Assembly (NCBI GenBank): GCA_003963115.1
Contig: RXJQ01000066.1
Location: forward strand, 1-64,000
DNA from: Burkholderiales bacterium
GTDB lineage: Bacteria; Pseudomonadota; Gammaproteobacteria; Burkholderiales; Burkholderiaceae_C
Direction: 5' to 3'
DNA length: 64,000 nt
Shown: positions 49,127 to 57,237 of the stretch, piece after piece
How the letters are laid out: every line of letters begins with the position of its first letter
Position numbering within the stretch: position 1 is the stretch's first letter
Program-made: the position numbers and the translations under genes
The notes under the pieces: generated by a model
The model's input: only the letters and a program-made list of their open reading frames with translations
What the model was told of the DNA's origin: nothing
Databases searched by the model: none

Positions 49127-50956
49127 TTATCGAGCTGGAAAAATCTCGAATGGAAAACGATCGGGCTCATTCTGAACCCAACGTTGTACCCAAGACCAAA
49201 GTGCAAGGAACAAATCCCCGAGTTCAGGTGCAAACATGAATCGATAAATATCGACAACACTAATCTGTACGCCGCCTCGATTAGGATCAGTAGATCCCAT
49301 GCCTAAGGATTTGAAAATACTGGACAAATTACCTGACTCTGCCGATTGCCGCCACTGGCTTTCACGTGGAAGTTTGCGCAGGAGCTGTGAATCACATTGA
49401 CCAGACAATGCAACCAAAATCTGCCACCCAGAGCGACGCAGTGCAGCAGCACGACGACCACTCCACTCAGGGTCATCAACATCGTCATTGGGCGGCTGCG
49501 AAAGTATGAATTCACCGCTAAACGGTTGCGCAGGCAGTTCGCAGTAAAAGCCCAATGGCATTGCAGGCGCAACAAAAACCAAGTCATGCAAAGCGCATGC
49601 GTCACAGATGTCTCGGATCAGCGCAAGGACCGTACCAGCTGCATGATCAGGGTGTGTGGGATCGTCAGCGGGACCTGTCGCGCGCAATGTCATCCAAGCC
49701 GGATCTTTAAACGAGTTGCCGCTTTGAGCAGGAATACCTTGATCCGAAGCTACAGGAGGGGCGCCAGTCGTAGGCAATGCGGACTGCTCCCCAGGCGTGA
49801 GGCTTGTGCTGGATACAGCCTGTGAGGGCTTTGCAGCGCCTGGCATGGGCGCAAGCATTGCGGGCTGCAATGGGAGCTGGCGTGCTGGCGTAGGAAGCTG
49901 TGGCTTGTTCGGCGCCGATGGGCGGGCGACGACCGTCTCAGGCGTTGACTGCGGGGTAGCGATTGCAGCCTTTGCGGCGTCACGCAAGGTTTGTCCAGAT
50001 AATTGACCTGTCTGCACGGAAGCCGTGGACAGCATGACAACCAACTCATTCAGCGACAGATTCAGTGTTTGCGCGAACGCCTGATCTAGCGCAGAAGAGG
50101 TGGCTGGCGCGTCCACAGTAACATCTATTTGCGGATTACTGGATTCAATTTCAGCTAGCGCAATGGCTTGCTTTTCAAGCGTTTGCCTGACCAGGGAATC
50201 AATCTCCGGTGCAGGCAATCCAAGTGCTGCCGCAATTTTCCTGAGCTGATTGACACGTGGTTGCAGCGCTTTCGTGGCAGGCAGAGTAAGCCATTGACCG
50301 ATGGGTTTAAGCTGCTCGGTAGCAAAGAAATACGCACGAACAGTCGTGGTATTACTGTTGAGCCCCTTTTTCTTGATCTCGGTAATGAAGCCTTCAATGG
50401 GAATAATAGTCCCATTCCGCTCTCTTTCCAGTCGTGCCTTCAGATCAACAATCGCTTTCGCCTTGTCCCAGAAACAGATATCTGCTCGATTTTCGTTTTC
50501 AGCTAGGTGAGCAATAATGACGGTAATGTCATCTGTCCACTTTGTGAACAGAGTTTTAACCGTCTCGTATGCCGGATCTTGGGTTTCTTCCCACAATTCC
50601 TGAACTGCCGTTAATGTCGTATTACCACCAGCGGCACAGATGTACTCGGGATCGCCCGGACGCTTGGTAATCGTCAGGACTACGTTTTTCGCCTGGGTTG
50701 AACGAATTGAATCTTTCAGCTCCAGGTAGGCAGGGTTGGCTTTAACTCGTGGGTTGTAGTCATACCGTTTGATCTGCATTACAGGCAATCGCTGAAATGC
50801 TTCATCGTATGTATCCCCGGGCTTCATGCCCGTAGCTCCCTGGCTCGGAATCGGGGCGTTTAAGCTAGCCCTAAGCGCTTGAACATCAGGTTTCTTGAGG
50901 TTCGGCTTAGACGGTGATGCCGGTGATGCGACTGGGGGTTTCGTGCTAGTACTCAT
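49127..50956 (-). CDS. parB: ParB-family partition protein (PFGI-1-class)
   Basis: A 609-residue protein. The ParB/Srx domain lies near residues 50-190 (YDYNPRVKANPAYLELKDSI, then ICAAGGNTTLTAVQELWEE), followed by an HTH-like region; the remaining 350 residues are Pro/Ala/Ser-rich with a C-terminal domain typical of ICE ParB proteins. It partners ParA, encoded 12 bp upstream on the same transcript, for maintenance of the excised element. Confidence 0.88.
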   Translation of the reverse strand: MSTSTKPPVASPASPSKPNLKKPDVQALRASLNAPIPSQGATGMKPGDTYDEAFQRLPVMQIKRYDYNPRVKANPAYLELKDSIRSTQAKNVVLTITKRPGDPEYICAAGGNTTLTAVQELWEETQDPAYETVKTLFTKWTDDITVIIAHLAENENRADICFWDKAKAIVDLKARLERERNGTIIPIEGFITEIKKKGLNSNTTTVRAYFFATEQLKPIGQWLTLPATKALQPRVNQLRKIAAALGLPAPEIDSLVRQTLEKQAIALAEIESSNPQIDVTVDAPATSSALDQAFAQTLNLSLNELVVMLSTASVQTGQLSGQTLRDAAKAAIATPQSTPETVVARPSAPNKPQLPTPARQLPLQPAMLAPMPGAAKPSQAVSSTSLTPGEQSALPTTGAPPVASDQGIPAQSGNSFKDPAWMTLRATGPADDPTHPDHAAGTVLALIRDICDACALHDLVFVAPAMPLGFYCELPAQPFSGEFILSQPPNDDVDDPEWSGRRAAALRRSGWQILVALSGQCDSQLLRKLPRESQWRQSAESGNLSSIFKSLGMGSTDPNRGGVQISVVDIYRFMFAPELGDLFLALWSWVQRWVQNEPDRFPFEIFPAR

Positions 50957-50968
50957 TTCGCACCCCGC

Positions 50969-51898
50969 TTATTTGGCGACTCGCCGCAGAGACGGAGTAA
51001 CAGCTTGATTTTCTTCTGGCTCGGAATCGTCCATGGCAGCATCATGCTCCATGAAGTCTGTGGAATAAACACCTTGAAGATTTGGGAAAAGCTCCCAAAC
51101 TACCTTGTGCATAATCTGGCTGGCCTTAGTGGGGTCCACCCAGTGAACGGGCAATTGAGCAGTAGCAGCTTTTTGGTAAGCCACAGCATCCGGTACGGCC
51201 GTATCAATTACATGCACACGGCCTTTAAGGTCCAAAAACTGCGTGCGAATGGTGTCCGCGATCATTCTTGCGTCTGACGTCGCTTTGAGCTTGTAGATAA
51301 CAGCCTTCAAATGTGGGATACCACCAGCTGGCCGCGCTGGTTCCAGGCGCTTATGCAAATCGACCGTTCCCGAAATGAATTCGCGAGCCGACAGAATGTC
51401 TGGGCAAATTGGAGAGACACAGAAATCTGCGGCAAGAATGGCTGCATCCTGCAGGGCACCTTTCGCACCTTGCGTGTCTATGACGACAATGTCATATGCG
51501 TCCGCCAGAACAGGGCTTCGCAAAACATTGCTGAAAGCCGCGCCTCGCATGGGATGGTCGTCTAGCCAGATTTGCAGCTCGCGGTTGGCTGCGTCCGAGA
51601 GGACCAGGTCCAACGATCCGTGGGGATTGAGTTTCGGCAGCCGACTGGCATCTATGCCCTCAGGCGGCAACTGCACGCGACTGATGCAGTCAAGCGATGC
51701 TGTCTGACTCATCAACAGCTTGCTCAAGCCGTGAGGGGCCGTTTCTTGCAGAGCAAAATATCGGCTCAGGCTAGGCTGTACGTCTGCGTCGATCATGAGA
51801 ACGCGCATACCGAGATCAGCCAGGATTGCTCCCAGGTTGGCGGTCAAGGTTGTCTTGCCGACACCGCCCTTTGTGCTTACGACGGCGACAATGATCAT
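50969..51898 (-). CDS. parA: ParA-family partition ATPase
   Basis: A 309-residue ATPase with the deviant Walker A KGGVGKTTLTANLG at the N-terminus, a switch motif MIDADVQPSLSR, and the Walker B region YDIVVIDTQGAKG. Moves or positions the element with ParB. First gene of the minus-strand transcript running to 41 kb; AAGGGAGAG precedes the ATG. The divergent region to 52560 should contain its promoter. Confidence 0.93.
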   Translation of the reverse strand: MIIVAVVSTKGGVGKTTLTANLGAILADLGMRVLMIDADVQPSLSRYFALQETAPHGLSKLLMSQTASLDCISRVQLPPEGIDASRLPKLNPHGSLDLVLSDAANRELQIWLDDHPMRGAAFSNVLRSPVLADAYDIVVIDTQGAKGALQDAAILAADFCVSPICPDILSAREFISGTVDLHKRLEPARPAGGIPHLKAVIYKLKATSDARMIADTIRTQFLDLKGRVHVIDTAVPDAVAYQKAATAQLPVHWVDPTKASQIMHKVVWELFPNLQGVYSTDFMEHDAAMDDSEPEENQAVTPSLRRVAK

Positions 51899-52091
51899 GC
51901 TGACTCTCCCTTCAACAGCGTCGGCTGAAAGTGAGAATGCAGATCACGAGAGCCCTCACCAGGGCAAGCGGCGTCTTCGCGCCGGAAATTATTGGCTTGT
52001 GCCATAAGACCCCTCAAGTTCCAGTTTGTTGAACATTGAGGGTTGGCCGCGTCACATAGACGAACTGTCCGCCAGTAAGGGTGAAGACGCA

Positions 52092-52328
52092 CTACACCCA
52101 ACAATAAATGTGTTCGGCAATGCCGACCAACCCCGCAATGTGTAATTTAGCACCAGATTGAACCTTGTCAACATTGGCGGAATCCGCCAAGGTGAGCTTT
52201 GGTTGCCGCGCAACACTTGAGATCACAGCTGATCCGTCTTCATCGCGGCGCAATCTGACAACTAAGGGAAGCTTGGCACCTGTGGAGTACTTGCTTTGCA
52301 AGCGATCCGCTGACGCCGCATCGCACAT
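52092..52328 (-). CDS. possible small protein, 78 aa
   Basis: A 78-residue frame with a beta-rich pattern (PLVVRLRRDEDGSAVISSVA, LHIAGLVGIAEHI). GGAGG abuts the ATG with no spacing, and it sits in the parA-regulator intergenic region. Uncertain. Confidence 0.3.
   Translation of the reverse strand: MCDAASADRLQSKYSTGAKLPLVVRLRRDEDGSAVISSVARQPKLTLADSANVDKVQSGAKLHIAGLVGIAEHIYCWV
52174..52190. promoter_or_regulatory. inverted repeat TTGGCGG-N3-CCGCCAA
   Basis: A perfect 7-bp inverted repeat around 3 bp in the parA/regulator intergenic region; a candidate operator, unless it is merely inside the small frame 52092-52328. Confidence 0.4.
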
Positions 52329-52390
52329 CCTCCATGTGTGATCAGGTTAAGGAATCTCTAGCGCCCACCAAGTTCATTTTTTTCATCAAT

Positions 52391-52470
52391 TGCGCATTAA
52401 ACGCGCGTTTGATGCTCTGTGAATGAGCGTTTAGCGCGCATTACAGCACATAAAATACGCGTTTACAACA
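52391..52470. promoter_or_regulatory. AAACGC-type repeat cluster upstream of the response regulator
   Basis: TGCGCATTAAACGC (52391-52404) is matched in inverted orientation by GCGTTTAGCGCGCA (52427-52440), and AAACGCGCGTTT at about 52399-52410 is a palindrome; a third ACGCGTTTAC copy follows at 52457-52466. Probably a binding array for a regulator controlling 52561-57181. Confidence 0.5.
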
Positions 52471-52560
52471 CGCCGAGCGCATTTCGTGCGCGTCGGTTGC
52501 GCATCTAGCTATAGATCCGTTGGTTGTGTACGATTCCGCACCTCTTTTATGTTCCTCCCG

Positions 52561-53436
52561 ATGACTGGCAACGAATCTTCTGCGCGCGTTGGTGGCGATG
52601 AGCGCCCTAAACATGCCGAGCTTACTGAACAAGCGATCAGATTTGCACTCGCTCAGAAGGGTGTGGCGAGTGCTTCACATGCAAACGCACTCGCTGAGAC
52701 CTTCAACATCACGCCCAGTCAGGTGCGCCGCAAACTTCGTTTCGGCATTTGGACGCTACAGGAGTTGCTTGTCCTGCAAGATCGGATCGGCGTATCGCTT
52801 TCCTCGGTTCTTCACACCTCTGGCGATAGCGTGGCAAGAAGCATGGAGTCTGGGGTGTTGTTGATCAATGGTCAGGAGGTTGAGTGTCAGATCAGTCCCG
52901 GGCCTGTCATGACTGCCGCCAGCCAGGCAGCTAATCTGGCTTGTTCACGCCATCAAGGGCGGTGGCTAATCTCCACGTGCGGCTCGCTTGAGGCGACTGT
53001 TCCTGGTCAGTTGCGCTACGCGGTCGAGTTGTTGCAAATCCTCGATGGTGGATCGCCGTTGCGAATTGCTGTGCTGGATGATGACCTTCCAGCAGCTGAG
53101 AGCTTGGCCATGTGGTTCAGTGAAAGCGGCTATCCGGCCATGGCTTTTTCAACTGCTCAGGAGCTTGTCTCTGCGGGCATCGGCAACTTTGATGCATTCG
53201 TGCTTGATGTGATGTTGAAGAGCGGCACCTCATACGATTTGATTGGCAAGATCAGAGAGATCGACGCCAACGCAGTGATTACGCTACTGACGGGCAAGGT
53301 GCGAGGCAATACGCCGCTTGAATCCGAGATGGCCGAAGTTGTTCGAGACCAGAAGGTCGAGTTTGCTGTGAAACCGACCAGCCCAGCGTTGCTGTTAGCG
53401 AGCATCCTTTCTTCGGTGGCTCGCCGTCGCACCTAA
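52561..53436 (+). CDS. HTH plus receiver-domain regulator
   Basis: A 291-residue protein. The N-terminal ~75 residues resemble a BetR/XRE-like DNA-binding domain (ALAETFNITPSQVRRKLRFG, TLQELLVLQDRIGVSLSSVL). The C-terminal 120 residues are a receiver domain: acidic pocket in VLDDDLP (about 177) and a phosphoacceptor Asp216 in FVLDVML, with a late Lys in EFAVKPTSP. The order, with DNA-binding N-terminal, is reversed from OmpR-type regulators. It starts a four-gene operon with its presumed kinase. Confidence 0.7.
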   Translation: MTGNESSARVGGDERPKHAELTEQAIRFALAQKGVASASHANALAETFNITPSQVRRKLRFGIWTLQELLVLQDRIGVSLSSVLHTSGDSVARSMESGVLLINGQEVECQISPGPVMTAASQAANLACSRHQGRWLISTCGSLEATVPGQLRYAVELLQILDGGSPLRIAVLDDDLPAAESLAMWFSESGYPAMAFSTAQELVSAGIGNFDAFVLDVMLKSGTSYDLIGKIREIDANAVITLLTGKVRGNTPLESEMAEVVRDQKVEFAVKPTSPALLLASILSSVARRRT

Positions 53437-53472
53437 TAAATGTCCCTTAAGTTTCAATCAAGGATGGTTCAA

Positions 53473-54204
53473 ATGAAGACGATTCAATATGCACTGCTAT
53501 CAACCCTGCTGGCTTCATCCGCCGTATTTGCACAGGTGTCCTCCAGCGATGCCTCAAGCGGATCTGCGAGCGTCACGGCAAGCGGCTGGATTGACCGCGG
53601 CTTCGACGATGGAGTTGCCCTCTTCGAGCGCGCAGAACGTGTGAACGGGTTCAAGGGCTTCAGGGGCGTGCTTCGCGTGAACGCGCCTATGAAGACTGTG
53701 CTGGCTTTGGTGCTCGTGCGCGAGACCTTCCCGAAGTGGGTTGCCAACATGCTCGAAGACTCAACCCTCCCCGACAACAATCCCGATGCCTCGTTGTGCT
53801 ATATGTGGATCAAAGGCGTTTGGCCAACCGACGATCGCGATGTCGTATGCAAGGTGTCGGTGAGCCAAGATCCGCAGAGCTTGGCCGTCTCAGTGGTGGC
53901 ACAAGACACTGATCCCAAGCTTATGCCGACCGTCAAGGGGCGTGTGCGCATGGCTAAACTCTATTCCGGGTTCACTGTGCGCCCTATATCCGCGAACCTA
54001 ACTGAGGTGCAGCTCGACGCGATAGCAGACCCGGCGGGCAACGTACCGACATTGGCTGCCAACATGGTTGCCAAGGGCATGCCGAGGGATACCCTGCGTG
54101 CGTTAGCCAAGCTGGCAGAGACACCAAGCGCAGTGGATCTGAGTGCCTTGGACAGCAACAAATTTGCTTCATTGGCGATGAAGAAAATTAAGTTGCCAAG
54201 CTGA
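53473..54204 (+). CDS. secreted START-like domain protein
   Basis: A 243-residue protein with a signal peptide (TIQYALLSTLLASSAVFAQ). The mature part has the START-like layout: NAPMKTVLALVLVRETFPKW, MLEDSTLP, CYMWIKGVWPTDDRDVV and a long C-terminal helix. START domains bind lipids or hydrophobic ligands in a cavity, so this could be a periplasmic ligand carrier for the neighbouring system. AAGGA precedes ATG 53473. Confidence 0.7.
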   Translation: MKTIQYALLSTLLASSAVFAQVSSSDASSGSASVTASGWIDRGFDDGVALFERAERVNGFKGFRGVLRVNAPMKTVLALVLVRETFPKWVANMLEDSTLPDNNPDASLCYMWIKGVWPTDDRDVVCKVSVSQDPQSLAVSVVAQDTDPKLMPTVKGRVRMAKLYSGFTVRPISANLTEVQLDAIADPAGNVPTLAANMVAKGMPRDTLRALAKLAETPSAVDLSALDSNKFASLAMKKIKLPS

Positions 54205-55176
54205 GTGACAGCACCTCCAACACCCAGCCTGTTCGGCAGACTTCGAGCGTTTCTCTACAAAACGCTCATGCTGCTACTGACGCTTGCCATGAGTGCCGAC
54301 GCTTCGCTCCGCCTGTTCGGCCTCTTGAACAGATGGGTGTTCCGCCGACGGTTTAGAACTGCCACGCTCTTTTATCTGGCGGATCAGCGTTACCTAGAGA
54401 GCATCACGTTCTCTTGGTACGCCCGTCGTCGCAAGTGGACGCCCGTGTTGGGGGGCATCTTCACCTTTTCCGACTCAGGCGGCTTCATTTGCGTGATGGG
54501 CTGCAATGAAGCCGATTTCTGTGACCCAGCGAATGCTGGTCGAGTTATGGGGGTCTATATGCGCATGGAGCGCATGGCCACCCTTTTAAACACCGATACC
54601 GCCTCTTACTCAGGCATCCTTCCTAGTGTGCTTGCTCGCATGGGCGTAGACCGGCAGCCGATCGAAGCTGAGCGCACTGTCGTATGGGTGCGTAGAGCCG
54701 TCAAGCAGGTCCGTGCCCTGTGCAGCATGCCTGGTGACGCTGAAGTGATCATCCTGGGATCAGAGGGGCACATCGGGAAGCGACTGACCCGACAGGCGGA
54801 TGCCGAACTGGATACCGCTGTCATCCCTCTGGACGTTCGTAGGGCAGATCACCAGAAAGTCAAAGAGGCGCTTCGCGCTGCGCAGCCTCTGATCTTCGTC
54901 AACGCTGCTCGCGACGATGCGCTCGATCAGTACATCGATCTCATTCCAACCGGGTCTGTTGTCCTCAATGAGGTGTACCCGGAATGTAGTTCAGCTGCTT
55001 TGCTGGCTCTCAAGGCCCGCAACATCCGCTACTTCCACATTAGCGGTGTCGCTGCTTCATCACTTCCCCAGTTTCCAAGAGCCTATGCCGGTGCCGTGCC
55101 CTGTTGCGCAGCTTCGGCTGCGGCCTCAAGCTCCTCTGCGGTCAACCCAGCCTCTGTGGTTTTGCGGGAGTCATGA
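54205..55176 (+). CDS. Rossmann-fold dehydrogenase-like protein
   Basis: A 323-residue protein starting with GTG directly after the previous stop. An N-terminal hydrophobic segment (about 9-28) may anchor it. A Rossmann nucleotide-binding motif EVIILGSEGHIGKRL lies near 190, followed by beta-alpha units (VIPLDVRR, PLIFVNAARDDALD). It resembles NAD(P)-dependent dehydrogenases in outline but the catalytic part is not recognised. It may make or modify a small molecule sensed by the kinase; that is inference. Confidence 0.55.
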   Translation: MTAPPTPSLFGRLRAFLYKTLMLLLTLAMSADASLRLFGLLNRWVFRRRFRTATLFYLADQRYLESITFSWYARRRKWTPVLGGIFTFSDSGGFICVMGCNEADFCDPANAGRVMGVYMRMERMATLLNTDTASYSGILPSVLARMGVDRQPIEAERTVVWVRRAVKQVRALCSMPGDAEVIILGSEGHIGKRLTRQADAELDTAVIPLDVRRADHQKVKEALRAAQPLIFVNAARDDALDQYIDLIPTGSVVLNEVYPECSSAALLALKARNIRYFHISGVAASSLPQFPRAYAGAVPCCAASAAASSSSAVNPASVVLRES

Positions 55177-55207
55177 CATACACGTCTAATGAATAAATAG
55201 AGGAATC

Positions 55208-56932
55208 ATGGATCATTCAGTTCTGCCGGGCGACTCGCCCAAGTACCCACCTGCATACCTCCGCGCGCTGAAGACGTGGAACATGCTGGCAGGCTTGGTT
55301 ATCTGTTGCATTTGGGCAGAGGCATATTTCACCAACACGCTCACGCACTATCTGGCATGGGCTGCGCCTATATTTGGGCCCGGCTTCTTTGGCACGGCAG
55401 CATATGTGCATTTAAGGCCTCAAGATGCGCGACTTGGCGCCAGTATTGGCTACCTTGTCATTGCGGGCTACTTCACGCTTGCCTACTGCTTCGCGCTATC
55501 TGAGGGGCCGTGGGAATATTCGTATCTCATTTTCTCCAATGCAGTCTGGACAGCGACCATCTACCTGTATGGGAGCTTGTTTTTGGGGCGCTGGGCATTT
55601 CGTGCCAACCTCCTGAACGCCACCCTGACAACCGTGCTTACGGTGGCATGTTCAGTACGCTACTTGATGGCTGAAGTACCTCACAGCGAAAAGCAGTATG
55701 GCCTTCAGCCCTACTTTTATTCGCTGCTGGCCCAATGGGCCATGTTGGTTGGTGGCCAAGCGATCAACGAGCTATCTCGTGCCGTCCGTACCTCGGAGCG
55801 TCAGGTGATCTTCCTGCGCCAGGTTGTGGCCGAGATGGTTGGCCATGAGATTGGCACGCCATTGCAGTCCATGGTCAACAACCTAGGGCTGGTGCACGTG
55901 TTGGTCAGAAAGATACCAGGCGCTACGTCCTCGCCTGAAACCTTGTCCAAAGTAGATAAGGCGGTCGGTAATCTCCAACGCTCAGTCCAGCAAATTGAGC
56001 GTGTGCTGGCGAATGCGTCGGCGTCCAGCAAGTCTCAAGTCGATGATTCGCCCCAGCCTCACCTCGATGAGGTAGACATGCCCCACCTACTTGAGTTGGT
56101 CATGGATGACTTTCGTTCCAGGGCCATGAGCCTAGGGCTTACTCTTCGTTTAGACCGATCGGCTCCAATGCCGAATCGGGTGATGGTGGACCGTACGCGC
56201 CTCACCCAGATCGTCACAAATCTGGTTAGCAATGCACTGAAGTACACCGATGAGGGTGAGGTTGTGGTGCGCTGTATTTCAGCGCGTCGTGACGAGCTGG
56301 AAATTAAAGTCACAGACACAGGGATTGGCATACCGACAGAAGCACTCAGTTCGATTTTTGAGCCCTATGTGCGGCTGCCCGAAGCAAAGAGGCGCTCGAC
56401 GCCAGGTAGCGGACTCGGGTTGGCTGTGGTGAAGCGTGAACTGGCAGTTCTGAACGGCCAGATTGATGTTCAAAGCGTTCACGGTCAGGGCAGCTCGTTC
56501 ATCGTGACGGTCCCCGCCGTTGTTTCAAACTTCATTCCGCCCACAGAAACAAGCGTGCCGCGCATCCTCGTCGTGGATGATTCTGTTGAGGCCTTGGCCG
56601 CTGCTCAAGAGATGATCGATGGCCATGGCTTCGTTTGTAAGGTAGCGGAGCACGGTGGCCAGGCTTTGGCTCTATTGGCCGTTGAGACTTTTGACTTGAT
56701 ATTCCTTGATATCCAGATGCCAGTAGCTACCGGATACCAGGTTGCACAGAAGATCCGAACGGATGCTGCTTTGACGGGCAACTCAGCCGTACCCATTGTT
56801 GGAATGAGCGCGAGTGATCCTGTGCAGCCAGAGGCAGACCTATTCAACTTTTTCTTGAAGAAGCCATTCGGCTTCAGCCCTGACCTCATCACTCGCTTTC
56901 TTACCGGGTTCCGGTCAGCTAGCATGATTTAA
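55208..56932 (+). CDS. hybrid sensor histidine kinase with N-terminal membrane sensor
   Basis: A 574-residue hybrid kinase. The N-terminus has about six transmembrane segments (residues 20-190), then the dimerisation helix with His213 in MVGHEIGTPLQS, the ATPase domain with NLVSNALKYT, VTDTGIGIP and GSGLGLAVVK boxes, and a C-terminal receiver with Asp501 in FLDIQMP. A polytopic N-terminal sensor followed by HK and REC recalls CqsS/LqsS-type quorum kinases, but no synthase of that kind is adjacent. GAGGAATC precedes the ATG. Confidence 0.88.
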   Translation: MDHSVLPGDSPKYPPAYLRALKTWNMLAGLVICCIWAEAYFTNTLTHYLAWAAPIFGPGFFGTAAYVHLRPQDARLGASIGYLVIAGYFTLAYCFALSEGPWEYSYLIFSNAVWTATIYLYGSLFLGRWAFRANLLNATLTTVLTVACSVRYLMAEVPHSEKQYGLQPYFYSLLAQWAMLVGGQAINELSRAVRTSERQVIFLRQVVAEMVGHEIGTPLQSMVNNLGLVHVLVRKIPGATSSPETLSKVDKAVGNLQRSVQQIERVLANASASSKSQVDDSPQPHLDEVDMPHLLELVMDDFRSRAMSLGLTLRLDRSAPMPNRVMVDRTRLTQIVTNLVSNALKYTDEGEVVVRCISARRDELEIKVTDTGIGIPTEALSSIFEPYVRLPEAKRRSTPGSGLGLAVVKRELAVLNGQIDVQSVHGQGSSFIVTVPAVVSNFIPPTETSVPRILVVDDSVEALAAAQEMIDGHGFVCKVAEHGGQALALLAVETFDLIFLDIQMPVATGYQVAQKIRTDAALTGNSAVPIVGMSASDPVQPEADLFNFFLKKPFGFSPDLITRFLTGFRSASMI

Positions 56933-56953
56933 TCTAGATCGGAAAACACTGGC

Positions 56954-57181
56954 ATGTCACTTCCATATCCATTCAGCCAGGCTGATTCAATCGTCGGAGC
57001 CGCAGTTCAAGTTCTGCAAGCAGCGTGGAACTCAATTCGTGCGGACTTCCCTGACGATCCGCCTCAGGAAGCGGAGCGCTGGCTTAAGGCCGCGTTTGAG
57101 CGACTCCACCGCAACCCCAACACTGTTTTGAGTGAGGAAAACTTGCGTGAGTTGTATGCGCAACTTCGCCGGGCATCATAG
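56954..57181 (+). CDS. small helical protein, 75 aa
   Basis: A 75-residue helical, acidic protein (ADSIVGAAVQVLQAAW, then RWLKAAFERLHRN) downstream of the kinase. GGAAAA precedes the ATG. Unknown; probably last gene of the signalling operon. Confidence 0.5.
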   Translation: MSLPYPFSQADSIVGAAVQVLQAAWNSIRADFPDDPPQEAERWLKAAFERLHRNPNTVLSEENLRELYAQLRRAS

Positions 57182-57237
57182 GAGCATGACGGTGGCCATG
57201 CCTTTCTCGCCAAAGGAAGTTAGCCGCAGTAATAGCT

